Shown here: one piece after another, positions 36,871 to 48,879 of the stretch
Position numbering within the stretch: the first letter of the stretch is position 1
Layout of the letters: every line of letters starts with the position of its first letter
Source of the DNA: Xiphias gladius
Taxonomy: Eukaryota > Chordata > Actinopteri > Istiophoriformes > Xiphiidae
DNA length: 64,000 bases
Assembly: GCF_016859285.1 (NCBI RefSeq)
Contig: NC_053400.1
Coordinates: forward strand, 17,068,001 to 17,132,000
Direction: 5' to 3'
Position numbers and translations under genes: made by a program
Notes under the pieces: model-generated
The model's input: only the letters and a program-made list of their open reading frames with translations
Database searches by the model: none
Told to the model about the DNA's origin: nothing

Positions 36871-39801
36871 GTGGTTTTTGTTTTACATTTCTCAAAACAT
36901 AATAGTGTGAAAACGCATGTTCACAGCCAATGTATCTCTCACTAATGGCTGTGATACTGCAATAATTAAATAATTATTTAGATATGGAGGAACTGCGCTT
37001 CAGTCTGCATTCTGAATCCTTTGCTGCTCATATCTTTCAGTCCTATTGTCATTTAACTCAGCTCAGTTGCTGGACAGACAGGTACTGGCATTTCCTGTGT
37101 TGGTTTTGAGGACGAAAGAGTCCTTCTCACTAATGTGAAAGGCCTGCTACAATCAGGTTTTGGTGGTGTTACCTGCTCTTCAATTTTTGCAAACACAGAA
37201 GACCTTTCGGAACAACATGGTAAAGAGAATTCCGCCTTAAAAGGTCCAAACAGTTATGATTCTGAGCCCCTAACAGCATCTCACAGTCTTCACTCAGCAA
37301 GTGGCTCAGGAGTATTCTCGTGACCTAAAAGTAAACTTTAATTCACGAGAACACAAGGTCATCGACCAAGAGCCAGTAAACAGCTGAAGAGAGGCTGAGG
37401 CCACCATCCACATCCAATGCCAGAGTGCATCCTTCCACACTTACCAGCTGAAGTTAAATTTAACATTTTTTAATTCCTTTTTAATACCACATAGAATGCA
37501 ATTTAATATCTGTTTTGTTTTTTAATACCATACCATCCAAAGTATTAGGTTATGACTGAAACCAGTTACGGACTGTAGGGCTTACAACTACTTACTATTG
37601 CTTAAATTACTAATACATCCTATTTTTTGCTCAAACAGACCTTCTAATGCCATTTTTGAGGAAACTAATTTCGATGATTTTTAGGACTTTTTCAAGACTA
37701 GTAGATACACTGGCATGAAAAAGTTTGGGCCCTGCTGATCAAAATTTCTGTTGAGTAGTTCAGTGAGTAGAAGATGAACTGATCTCCAATAGGCATAAAG
37801 CTGAAAGTGAAACATTCTTTTCAACATTTTAAGCAAGATTAGTGTATAATTGGTATTATTAGTGTGTATCATTTTTGTTTTGTACAATTTTACAGTGAAA
37901 AAAAGAAAGTAGCACCATACACAAGGCAGGGCATCCCAAAAGATTTGAGCTCTCGGGTAACTTTTACCAAGTTCTCAGACCTTAACCAGCTTGTTGGGGC
38001 TATGGTTTGTTCACAATCATCGTTAGGAAAGGTCAGGTGATGAAAATTTCAAAGCTTTTTAAATACTCTGACTCCTCAAACCTTGTCCCAAAAATCAGCA
38101 ACCATTGGCTCCTCTAAGCAGCTGCCTAGTATTCATTAAAATAATTGATGCCAACAAAGCAGGAGAAGGCTATAGGAAGATAGCAAAGTGTTTTCAGGTA
38201 GCAATTTCCTCAGTTTGTAATGTAATTAAGAAAAGGCTTTTAACGGGAACGGTGGAGGTCATGTTGAGGTCTGGAAGACCATGAAAACTTTCAGAGAGAA
38301 CTGCGCGTAGGATCCACCCCCACGGGGTTGGATCGATCATCGTTTGGGCTTGTGTTGCAGCCAGTGGCACAGGGAACATTTTACTGTTGGAAGGAAGAAG
38401 GATTCTATTAAATACCAGCAAATTCTGAGAGCAAACATCCCACCGTCTGTAAAAAAGCTGAAGATGGAAAGAAGATGGCTTCAACAACAGGATAATGATC
38501 CTAAACACACCTCAAATCCACAATGGACTACCTCAAGAAGAGCAAGCTGAAGGTTTTGTCACGTCCCTCACACTCCCCTAACCTAAACATCATCAAGCAT
38601 CTGTGGATAGACCTTAAAAGAGCAGTGCATGCGACACGGCCCAAGAATCACAGAACTAGAAGCCTTTTGCAAGAAAGAATGGGTGAAAATCCCCCAAACA
38701 AGAACTGAAAGACTCTTGGCTGCTACAAAAAGCCTTTACACGCTGTGAAACTTACCAGACAGGATGTTACTAAGTACTGACCATTCAAAGTGCTCAAACT
38801 TTTGTTTTGGGCCCTTATTCTTTTTTTGTTATTTTGAACTGTAAAAGAATGAAATAACACAGGAATCTTGCTTAAAATACTCATGAAACTATTCACAGTA
38901 CATTTTTCACAGAAATTTTGACCACGGGTGCCCAAACTTTTTCATGCAACTGCATCCGGATGGCTATTTCACAGTGTTTTACAATGACACACCATGTCAA
39001 AGCAATAATCGGTTCTTAATGGATCATTTCACTTTATTTGAAAGGAATTAAACTTCTCATTAATCAATATGATTCCCCTTTCAAATAACCTTTCAAACAA
39101 CAATGAATATGTACAGAATGTACTGTATGTATACTCACAGTGAGAGTAACTAAGCCACTGGTTCTCCTGCCCTGGGTCTTTTTATATATGCATCCTATAT
39201 GCACCTGAAATGGACCAGAATATTCCTGAGGTGTCCTGCCAACTAAAATCACGGTTGGATGAAAGGGTTCTGCCACCAGCTACACTAACCTCTTTGATGG
39301 AGTTGTAGTATGCTGCTAACATAGGGGAAATAAATGAGGATCCCTAACAGCAATTTTAAATCCAAAGTACTAGATGTTGTTGTTTTAATGTTGGCATAGT
39401 ATGTTCTGGTAACACTGCAAGTTTTGGTTAGAAGTGTTCATTACAAAGTAAATATAGGAGTAGGCTGTACATCTTAAACAGGTTTGTACTGTATGAGCCC
39501 AACATTTAAATAACCTTTCTACTTGTATTTCTCTCAACTAATATCAAATTAATAGTCGAAGCAATAATATACAGTAACAGCAGCATCTTGAACTAGTTGA
39601 TGTACACTATCACATCATACTTAGACCTGTGATTGCTGATATGACCCACACTCCTCTGAATATACAAAGAGACAGAGATGCAACCCTTGCTCTGTCTTGA
39701 CACAAAAACAGCAGGTGAGGCATGTTACACAGTGCGATGCTTAATCCAATGCCCCAGTATCTGAATATCTGAATGTGTATCTGAATGCAGTAAAATGTCC
39801 T
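36871..39801. other. Spacer between cdyl2 and cmc2
   Basis: Contains the second Tc1 copy (37708-38952). A TTTATT at 39033-39038 could be a minus-strand poly(A) signal for cmc2, but it lies about 770 bases past its stop. Nothing else was recognised. Confidence 0.5.
37708..38952 (+). mobile_element. Tc1/mariner-like DNA transposon, internally deleted copy
   Basis: Same family as 14690-16220. The left end CACTGGCATGAAAAAGTTTG and the inverse of the right end CAGTTGCATGAAAAAGTTTG match. TA flanks the left end; the right flank is CA. Compared with the other copy, about 300 bases of the transposase region are missing around 38314, so the DNA-binding part runs straight into the catalytic part (VAASGTGNILLLEG-like, QQQDNDPKHTS, NLNIIKHLW). 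The last catalytic position is again Lys instead of Glu. The copy is defective. Confidence 0.88.
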
Positions 39802-40256
39802 TCAGACATGCTCCTTGGGCCCTTCTTTCAGCCTCCTTTTCATCTCTTGCGCATGCTGCTTGCTGCGCTCCCGCTTATCCAGTCTCTGTTAAATGGTAAG
39901 GAAACAAAACATAGATGACAAAAAAAAAAAAACATACCAAGGTCAGTATTCAGAGCGGTTCTTGTGTCTTATTCACAAAGTGGAAAGGAGGAAAAAAAAA
40001 AAACCCAGACAGACCTCTTTCTTCAGGCACTGACGCATAGCACGGTCCACATCATTGCACGTTCCAAAGAACTTCAGGACATTGTGCTGAGGGTAACAGG
40101 AAACAAGATTTACATTGTTTTACTTTCTGTGCATGTGAAGCTTACAGCAATATAAGAATTTAGAGAATGATGTACCTCTGCGTGGCATTGCTTTAGACGA
40201 GTTATTAGTTCATTGCACTCATCCGTGTGCAGGTGAGGCGACAGATCAGGGTGCAT
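39802..40256 (-). CDS. cmc2: COX assembly mitochondrial protein 2 homolog
   Basis: Three minus-strand coding exons in phase: 40256-40176, 40086-40015 and 39885-39802 (78 codons plus stop; human CMC2 has 79). The protein starts [20 protein letters not shown] and carries the twin CX9C pairs of the CHCH fold: Cys15 and Cys25 ([12 protein letters not shown]), then Cys37 and Cys47 ([12 protein letters not shown]). By family knowledge these Cys pairs are oxidised by the Mia40 relay in the mitochondrial intermembrane space, and CMC2 supports cytochrome c oxidase biogenesis. The C-terminus is a basic helix ([20 protein letters not shown]). Position between cdyl2 and cenpn on the opposite strand matches human 16q23.2. 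The exon 2 donor, GAG followed by GTCTGT, is a weak match to consensus. The gene appears intact. Confidence 0.95.
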
Positions 40257-41007
40257 TCTGAGTTAAGGGTTTACTGAACCACTGCAGCAATACTGAAAAG
40301 CCACAAACAAGAAGAGCACTGATTCAGGAGTACTGAGTTGACAAACATTAGAATATTATTATAATAGATGTGATTTGGTGACAATACATCTTGAAATGCA
40401 TCATATGCAGCTAGGTTTGCCTTTAAAAAAAGTTTTGCCTTCTGCTGTACTGCACATTTACATTACATAAGATTACGCTAAACATCAAATCTACATACTG
40501 AGGCTGCAACTTGTGGTTCTTTTCATTATTAATTTGTTTATTTAGTCCATTAATTAATCATCTTGTTAATAAAATGCCTAAAAGTAATTTAAAAATGCTC
40601 ATCAATATTTCCCAGAACCATTCAAATCTTAAATTTCGTTTTGCCTGGCTAACAGTACCAAAGCCAAAGATAGTCAATTTTCAGCTTTGTAAAATGGAGA
40701 AAAAAACAGGATATCATTACATAAACCTGGAACTGGACCCAGTTTTGCTTGAAAAATGCCTTAAACAATTAATTGATTTTAACAAAACTGTTTTTGATTA
40801 ATGCTTTATTAAACCACGAACGAATCACTCCACGAATTGTTTCAGCACTACTCTACTGCATATACAAGTATGTCAACTCAGCATTGTTGGACTTATGCCA
40901 AGGACATTTCTCCTAAAGGATACTAATGCCTCCCCATCCCTCTCCTTCCTGAGCTGTCATTGTGATGATGGAGTTTATTCTTCCAGTGGACACTTACCTG
41001 CAGACAC

Positions 41008-41051
<44 letters not shown>

Positions 41052-41337
41052 TGTACAACACTGGGACAAATGTAACACCGTGGCTTTGTAAACTACCTGC
41101 ATCCACACTGAATCCTCTAGATTCATGTTAACAGTACAGCATTGATGAGAAGACTCTGGATCAGGGTTACGTGGTCGCTTGAATAGACTATGAGGTGTTT
41201 GACATTTGGCACTGTGCTGAGTTTTGATATAGTATTGTAACAGAATAACTAGGTTTATACATACTGTACATCCAATCGTTTATTACAAGTTATTTGATAT
41301 CACCGTGATACCCTTACCAGTAGAGAGGCGGTGTCAC
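40257..41337 (-). other. cmc2: Probable cmc2 5'UTR intron
   Basis: On the minus strand an acceptor AACTCAG lies one base before the cmc2 ATG, and a candidate donor (CTCAG, then GTGACA) lies at 41338/41337. The interval contains a GA microsatellite at 41008-41050 and no exon. The open frames in it are not coding-like. Confidence 0.45.
41008..41050. repeat. (GA)n microsatellite
   Basis: GA run with two ACA interruptions at its left end. The reading frames on both strands through it are repeat artefacts. Confidence 0.9.
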
Positions 41338-41460
41338 CTGAGAAGTTTTCCTGAACACCTCGGTCAAATGTCACGTTAAACAGCCGCTGGGCCTCAGCTA
41401 ACGTTAACAGCATGTAAACCCAAGCAACCACGGAAGAGCCACTGAGGACTTCCGTCTTCT
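41338..41460 (-). other. cmc2: Candidate cmc2 non-coding first exon and promoter-proximal ETS site
   Basis: Ends at a possible donor (CTCAG then GTGACA). Near its upstream edge the minus strand reads ACGGAAGTCC, an ETS-type core often found at start sites of mitochondrial-protein genes. The exact transcription start is not visible. Confidence 0.35.
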
Positions 41461-43300
41461 TTCCCGTTGAATAACGACGCGGGTTACTGTAATGCCTCTA
41501 CAGTTTCGACTAAATCTTCTATAGCTTTACTAACATCAATATAACCTACACAAAAAAAAACAAGGACCAGTAGGACATGCTGCCTGTTACAACTGTCCAA
41601 GCTTTCGTAACTGCGTGACAGCGCATTGAGTGACGACAACCATCAACGAATCGGCGTCCGTTTTTTTCCTCGGCCCACCAATGATTTGCGTTGTTCTTAC
41701 AAGAGGCGGGACATATGATGGCGGAAATTTACAGGAGATACAAGAGGCTTCCCCGTACGGTGCGTCCGTTTTTGCTTTTTTGATGCAATTAACGTTTTGC
41801 CACCGGCGCAACCGCTCTGTTTTTTTCTTTTCTTAGCTAGATCCGAATGTGGTGTTTTCAAATGCAGCAACCGTTAAATTACTCAACCTTTAGGTTTACT
41901 GAGATGCACATGACAATATGAACACACGGTTAACGGTAGCTAAATGTTATCTCTTTGGCCTGTGAACAGTCAAAGCAACAGTATTTTTCAACTTTACTTT
42001 AACTCAACTTTGGTACAGAATGCTAACACCCATGGCCCCTTGACCCAGTGGTGATCAAGTATTCAGATCCTTAAGTATAAGCAGAATAGCACATTGTAAA
42101 AATTACGGGTAAATGCAACATTTGCATGCTGTTCGAGATGAAGCCAGTTACCTACTTTACAAATTGTTGGGCGGTTTAAAATTTAATTGAAAGTATTTTA
42201 AAAGCCAATCATATGTTAAATAATCTACGTAAAATCTTTATCTGCAAAGTTCGTAGTAGCTATAGCTGTCAGATAAATGTAGTATGTAAAATGTATAGTA
42301 TTTAAAAATCAGCAGACAGTAATAGAAATTGAAATACTCCATAATTGTGTGTAGCAGGGTAATTTTACGTTGGGATCGTTCCCTTCAGTCACACCATGAG
42401 TTCATGCTACTCTCAGTAAGATTGTTTGTGCAAGTTCTCCTGGATGAGCTAAGTGAGAACAAACTGAGGGGGAAAACACACAAAACATCCGACAATGAGA
42501 CATATCGCAGTGCAGATTATGAACATGCTGTAGAGGAGATGGACGGGAGAAGTGGTGTCCACTGTCCACATGGTGATTGCTAAATGGCTGGACATTGCAA
42601 CAGTCCAACCTTGTTGCAACCAGCAATAGTTTTGTGAATAAATCATTACGCTAAAAACATTTCTAAGATCAGATTTTTAAACACATCCATAAGCATTTAG
42701 CTAAAGTGTAAAGATGTATTTTAAAAATAAATTGATTGTGTACTTATTTAAATTTAATAAACTGTCAATTATTGAACTATACCTAGTCTCATGTTCATAT
42801 GGATCTGTGGCCCCTGACTGTTATACTGCTATGTGACCTGTTATAACGGTTCAATCAGGGTTCAAACAGGGTTTTAAGTTCAATCAAAGAATGATTTTCC
42901 ATATTCAGAATTTTGCATTATAGATGTTAAGAGATGAAATTATGAAGTTTTTAAGAGAGAAGAACCAAAGATGAAATAAATGCTTGAAAAATACACATAA
43001 TTTTGTGTAGCAGAGCTTCTTTTGACCTTTTTCTTACTCTACTAATCATCTATGTGTTGTACTGTATATTCCTTATATACTCCTCTATTTATGAGGAGTA
43101 TATAACACAGCTTTTTAATCTTACTTTTAAATTGTTTCTTTATTGCCTTGTGTATTTTTATTAAATCTTACTAAAATGTTTGATCTTCTCCTATGTTTTA
43201 AATGTATTTTAAATAGTTTTCTTTTTTCAATTTTTGAAACTTTTTTTAAAAATGTGATAAAATCAGAGTAATATAATTTTTATAAAATGTTCTAATGAAG
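41461..43300. other. Spacer between divergent cmc2 and cenpn
   Basis: The part near cmc2 (to about 41830) is CpG-containing and has CCAAT at 41688-41692 (GGCCCACCAATGATTTG). A short ORF begins ATGGCGGAAATTTACAGGAG near 41718 but matches no family I know. The rest is AT-rich with no exon seen, apart from a 13-bp inverted repeat listed separately. Confidence 0.45.
43073..43105. repeat. Perfect 13-bp inverted repeat with 7-base loop
   Basis: TTATATACTCCTC, loop TATTTAT, then GAGGAGTATATAA. It lies about 480 bases upstream of the cenpn start codon; role unknown. Confidence 0.85.
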
Positions 43301-43309
43301 AGAGCAGTC

Positions 43310-43579
43310 CCCGCAGGGGCGGCATTGGACGTCTGTGCTAGCGGGTACTGGTAGTAGCAGCAGTAGACTACTACCACTCCAACTCAAGGGGGGGCGCTAG
43401 AGAGAGCGCGTAAGACTGTCTGTTTATATCTGATTGGTCGGTTCGTTTGCTCTTTTGTCGGCGGCTTCTTTGGATTTTCTCAACTGTACCGCGCCCGTTG
43501 GACGGAGCCGAGAGTTGGATTAAACTCGAACGCTATCATCAAGGGCAGGAGCTAGATTTCGACTACTGCCTGGAGAAGA
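43310..43579 (+). promoter_or_regulatory. cenpn: cenpn promoter / 5'UTR
   Basis: CpG- and G-rich segment with a GGGGGGGCG box near 43390 and a reverse CCAAT box (GATTGGTC, 43432-43439) about 150 bases upstream of the ATG. CCAAT (NF-Y) boxes are typical of cell-cycle gene promoters, which fits a centromere protein. Confidence 0.5.
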
Positions 43580-46500
43580 ATGGATGACTCTACTCGGCGC
43601 TTACTGCAGCGACTCATAAGACGGATACCGACTCAGATGTTAAAAACAACGCTGGACAAATGGGGCCGTTTGACGGTGGCGCAGCGGCAATCCGTGGATT
43701 TTACGCAGTCAAAATGGGCGTTGACGGAGAAACTGCTCGCCATCTGCGAAGTATGTGCCGGTGTTGTTGTGTTAAATATGAAGTGTGCAAAAAAGCTTGG
43801 CAACCCGTTTAGTCAGCTGATAGCATGTTCTTGCAGAAGTGGGTCGTTAAATTCGACGCTGAACACATCCTCGCCACGTTTAATGTGACGCCATTTGAAA
43901 TTTACCGTCACTTCTCAATGCTTTTCAACAGGAATCAGCGTCACTTGATTTTAACTAGCGTTTGTGTGGATTTCCTTTCCTTTGACCGCACTTCTTTGTC
44001 TTTGTCTCCACAGGAAAATGAGTGGACAGCTAAACACATCACAGAACTCGAGATGATATGTCAGTCAAGTGAAATGATTTTTGTCCTTTTGACTTGAGTA
44101 ACGATCACACCGTGCCAGCAACCCAGCAACGCTTTAACGCTCTGGTTTCTTTGTCTCTCAGATGTCACTGAGAATCCAAACCAGGGGATGTGGTATGCCC
44201 TCCAGCTCATGGACCCTGAAGGTATGTTAAAACAAGAACACGCATCTTGTACAATGGAGGGCTGGGAGCCCCTGCAGCTTTTTATTCTAACCTAACACTG
44301 CAGCTGCTGGTGGATCTGGGTTTTCTTTCTGGTTGAAAATGTGCTCATTTTAATCAGTCAAATAACCTCCTGGTGTCTGGGTCATTATGTGTTTTACAGT
44401 TATGTAGCAAGGTCAATATTTTTTGCACATTGTATGGTGGTGTTACGCATCTACTCCTTATATGTTTTTCCGGGGAAAAAAACAATATTATGCTTAATTT
44501 GAGTTTACTATTCAAACCCATGTTGTTGTTCTTATGGCTGCACCATTACATTGAATTCTGATCTGAACTCTGATTGGTCTGGCCTAAATTATATCATACA
44601 TTGTGACTGTCTTAACAGTGCTTAGCATGTGGAGCAGGTGGAGTTTAGCAGGTTAAGTAAAGATATCCACATGTTGGTTGTTAATCGAAGTACTAACTAC
44701 CAAATGCATTCCCATTTCTGCAGCGTTTAGATAAAATAGATTAAACTTTTAATGTATGTTTAACATTTTCTGTTTTCCAGATGATGCTCACTCTGTAGAG
44801 CTGACACAGTTCAAGGAGCAATTTAAATCTCACCTCAGAGAGCTCGTAAACCATGTAAGCCAGATATTCCGCCTCAACTTAGTGACAAAATCCTACTATT
44901 TATACAGTTGCATCCTTGAAAGATATTTTATGGGCTTCTCTGTGTTAACATCCTATATTTAAATTTTTTGTTTGGGCATTGCATTCAAGGTGTCTCTCAA
45001 AATAAAGAAGCACACAGATGAAGCTATATGGATTCGGATTGCATGGGGAGACAGCTTCTCTCGGCCCAACCACCTGAAACCAACATATGTTGTTCACCAT
45101 CTTCAAACCCCTTATGTCTTTGTGACCAGCCTGACATCAAAGCATAAGCCCCTGTTATCCCAGGTGAGGAATGAGTATATTTTAACTGATTTTAAAAGAG
45201 ATTCACTAACCTTGGCATGCAGCAGTGAGGGTCACCAGGGGTCTTTCTCTGTGATATCATGTCCTGTCACATGGTTGTCTTGCACAATATTAACAAAATG
45301 GCTCCTTGAAAGTTCAGGAAGTTGACTTGACTGACATGATTCTCTAAATAATTCTAATATTCAGAACAATGATGTTCCACTACTTTGATTTACTAATAAA
45401 TAGTTCTAATGTAAGATTAGGCCAGTCTAGTGGATAAGGTGTCTTATTGAGCATTTCACCCTTTTTAAGTAAGTTTAAGTATTTCGTGAAAAGTGTTACA
45501 CCATATCGACATTTTTGCCACCATCCCCCACATATCCTCTCAAAATTGATTAAAACCAGACATTTTAGACTAGGTTCTCCAAACAAAAAGAAGGCATGGA
45601 AGTAATAGTAATATAGTAAGTAATATAAATATTAACCCTTTTAAATTTAACGTCACGTAATTGACCCTTATATTTAATACTGACATTGTTTGTACAGTTG
45701 CCAAGGTAGCTGTTTTTTCTGTCTTTCTATTTCCCTCTAACAGAGTGATGTGCTTTGCAGGCCTTGGTTCTGTCCACCAGATATCACGGTATTAAGGATG
45801 CTAACCTCAGTGGACGGAAACTCACTGCCATCAGGGACCTGCTGATGAGGCAATATCAACAGGTAAGCCTGTTGTAATTACAACAGAATAAGAGTGTATC
45901 CTCACATTTCCAAGTTACCTTAATCTCTAACGAGATGCCCTGTTTTTTCCGCTTATATTAATCATTACTGTTAAGTATTGGAGCATTGTTTGTCACTGAA
46001 CTCTCGGTGGGTTTCGAGAATAGAAGTTTTTACAAAGAAAGTGGTTTGGGGCTCATTATCTGGGCACTTTAATGCTATCTGGCTTGAATGAAGACTTTAA
46101 ATTGTCCTGCTTTTTTATAATATGATGTATGTTATTAAAGGTGTTTTTTGTTGCAAGCTCCTTCTTGGAATGACTGTTATTGGATGCAAGCTCTCTTAGA
46201 GGCTACATCGTTGCACTTGATTATGTTATACAGCTCACCTATGCTTGGTTGTTACACTGTTGCCAGTTTAGAAGCTGAGGGAAGGCAGCTGCACAAAACA
46301 TCCGTGCAATGCATGAATAACCAATTTAGGTGGAGGGCTGTCCTACTTCTGATTTTTGATTTTGCCTGTGAGGATTCAGCACCCATCTATATAAACTGGG
46401 TTTGAACACGTTGATTCATTACTCCACTCTGTCACTGAACTGTGCCATCATGTACTGGAGAGTTTATGATTTAAGTAAAGCTATGTTGTATAATAGTGTA

Positions 46501-48645
46501 AGGAAAAGGTATTGACCTTGATGACCACCTGGACCACCCGTTGAAGAAAAATGTAAATAGCCTTGTTCGCTCTTTTTGCACTTCAGATACAGTTCAAACC
46601 TTACCTTTTTGGAGAAGAGTGGAAGCTTGATTTTTTTTTATTTATTTATTTATTTATTTATTTACCCCCCCCCCTCATTTATTAATGATAACACAGAGCT
46701 TTTACAACACTAACAATGAATTTTGAAAAGCATTGCATTGATATTCCTATTTAGATATTTGTCATTACGGGGAAATTCTGTCGGAAGTATTACAGATAAT
46801 CTGTTGTAAATGTCAGTTATGTTGCAGAACGATTTCCTGGTTCAAGTTTGACCTTTGTACTTATTGGCATATGCAATGTTTGGATATGGTGAGAATTGTC
46901 ATTATAGTACCATCACTTGGTAAGACCTAATAAAATTAAGAATATTTGAGAAGTCATAGTTTGTGTCAAGGGAGCCAATGTACAAAGAGCAACTCTTTGC
47001 TAAGTCTTAACCTATTATAGACCTTGACAAAGCTTTTCTTATGAAAAGCTCGACTGTGGAAGCCAGTTGTTTATATTTAGAAGAAGATCAAGCTGATGTA
47101 TATTGTGAATTTTGATTTTGAATGAATTCTGACTTTTCTTGTTTCTTTCTTTTATAGGTGTTTCCCACTAAATATCCCAGCCCTCTTGCAGAAAAGAATG
47201 AACCTGTCTCAAGTATGTTTATCAAATCATTCGACCTGGCCAAATCTACTTCAGTGTTTTATGTATGACACAGATCAAATATTGTTTGTTTGGCTTAATG
47301 TATTTGGTCTTGATATGTATTTCTGGTAAAATTCAGCATTGTCATTTTATTTATTTTTTTTTATTTTTGCTTTATTTGGATTTATAGACCCACACATAGA
47401 AAGAGAACAAGCTGGGCATGTAGCAAACAGGCTTCAGATGGCCTGCGAGGCCTTTGGTGATGGGATGTTGCCTCAACTACAGTCCGCAGTTTACAAGGTA
47501 CCCTAAGGCATGCTTGTATTTAAAATACTCAGTGTGTTGTGTAAAGGTAGAATTGTAGTTAAATATCAGAATCGAACAAACAAAGGTCACAGCTCGCAGT
47601 CTTACTATATTTGTGCAAACATGAAAACGCTCAGCATCACTCTGTGCTGTGATCATCTGAATTATGTTTTGTTTTTATCTTTCTTCAGCTGGAGACAAAA
47701 TTCAGAGACCACGCCAACAAGACCATGACAGAGCGGGAGGAGCCTTTCAGATGTGTTGTTAAATTTGCAAGCACCAACCTCCTGGAGTCACTCAGGCATT
47801 GTGCATCCTCAGGTACAAGGAATTTGTTAGTCACAGCCATTAAAGAACCCATTTGTGTCTTAGGAAGGAAATGACATTTACATGGTCACAAAGTAATACA
47901 GCAAACAATTTTGATAGTTTCACATTACTTGTAATTGCATATTTGACCACGAGAGGGAGCACACACTCTAGAGGCAATGTCTAAACTGTAATGCTCTTAA
48001 GTTATTCTTTATGAGTAAGTCATGGGCAGTGTATTCTAGGCATTATTTTCTGAGAGAGTTTTTTTTTTTTAGACCCCTTTGTCCCTGAACCTGCCTTCCT
48101 ACTTTACAACTATCCTTGGAGAGCTTTTTATACATTCACCAGTGGAGGTGGAAACCAATAGCAACAGGTAGAAAGTGAGATTTCCTGTCAGAGACGAGAA
48201 GTACATGCATCCTAATTCCCATCAATTTCTCCAAATGTTCTTCTTGGCATCTTTCTCTCTTTTTTTTCTCACGTCATAGTTCCTCCCATCCAGGAAAGAT
48301 ACAAGAAACAAATATTTTGTGTGTGATGTCCTTTTTCTTCTGTGAACAAAAACCTTCTTAGAAAAGAAAGCTTTTGGAAATCCATGCCCTTTCTACTATG
48401 GATTTCTGCCTGTTGTTAGCGTTGTCCAGACAAATAGCTGTAATTAACTATCATGTCAACAAGTCCTATGGGGTTTTTTTTTAAGTCAGCTCAAGTAATT
48501 TAATGTATTTTTATATTTTACAGGAATTGCCTCCACCCCTGTCACCCCTCTGCTCTCCTCTATTCCTCTAAAAGGAAGGAACTATTTTGTCATCACAGAC
48601 AATGGCCCTGGTCCCTCCTCACAAATAAACCCACCGAAGAACTGA
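43580..48645 (+). CDS. cenpn: Centromere protein N
   Basis: Ten coding exons in phase: 43580-43750, 44014-44059, 44162-44221, 44781-44854, 44990-45163, 45761-45862, 47158-47212, 47388-47497, 47689-47812 and 48524-48645, giving 345 codons plus stop (human 339). The N-terminal helical domain starts MDDSTRRLLQRLIRRIP, with Arg11 aligning to the human residue that contacts the CENP-A nucleosome. The most conserved core is WIRIAWGDSFSRPNHLKPTY followed by VVHHLQTPYVF. The C-terminal dimerising half (YKLETKF, EREEPFRCVVKF, GIASTPVTPLL) matches the family. By family knowledge CENP-N reads the CENP-A L1 loop with CENP-L and helps build the constitutive centromere network. The exon 2 donor is T followed by GTCAGT. 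No break is seen. Confidence 0.95.
45863..47157 (+). other. cenpn: cenpn intron 6, longest intron of the gene
   Basis: Starts GTAAGC and ends TTTTATAG. No exon was recognised in it; the 46148-46405 open frame is not coding-like. Confidence 0.8.
46630..46674. repeat. (ATTT)n run followed by C10
   Basis: A T-rich ATTT run ends in ten consecutive C, in cenpn intron 6. Confidence 0.9.
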
Positions 48646-48855
48646 TGGGCCACAGACCCTCGATTTAAAGGACTCACAGTGTAGCCTGTTCTTATGTCTA
48701 CTATGTACAGTCAACCCATGGTTTACTTTTACTATTCTGTTGTTGATCATCTTGTTAACATGGCTCTGTAATTGTCATGGCTCCCTGGATTTCAGAATCA
48801 ATTAATGTTCTGTTATGTCTTTATGCGCTTGCAGTTGCAACTCTCAGTATTTGTC

Positions 48856-48861
48856 AATAAA
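48856..48861 (+). terminator. cenpn: cenpn poly(A) signal AATAAA
   Basis: First AATAAA after the stop codon, 211 bases downstream, followed by a TTTTATTATCTTTTGTTGCTGTT-like U/GU-rich stretch. It is the likely transcript end. Confidence 0.75.
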
Positions 48862-48879
48862 TGATTTTATGTCATTTTA

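Noticed and set aside
40895-41131. Open frames rich in Arg-Glu or Leu-Ser
   Set aside because: They arise from the GA microsatellite on the two strands.
41710-41790. Short ORF starting MMAEIYRRYKRLP divergent from cmc2
   Set aside because: About 20 codons, no family match, and a GTACGG donor alone is weak evidence.
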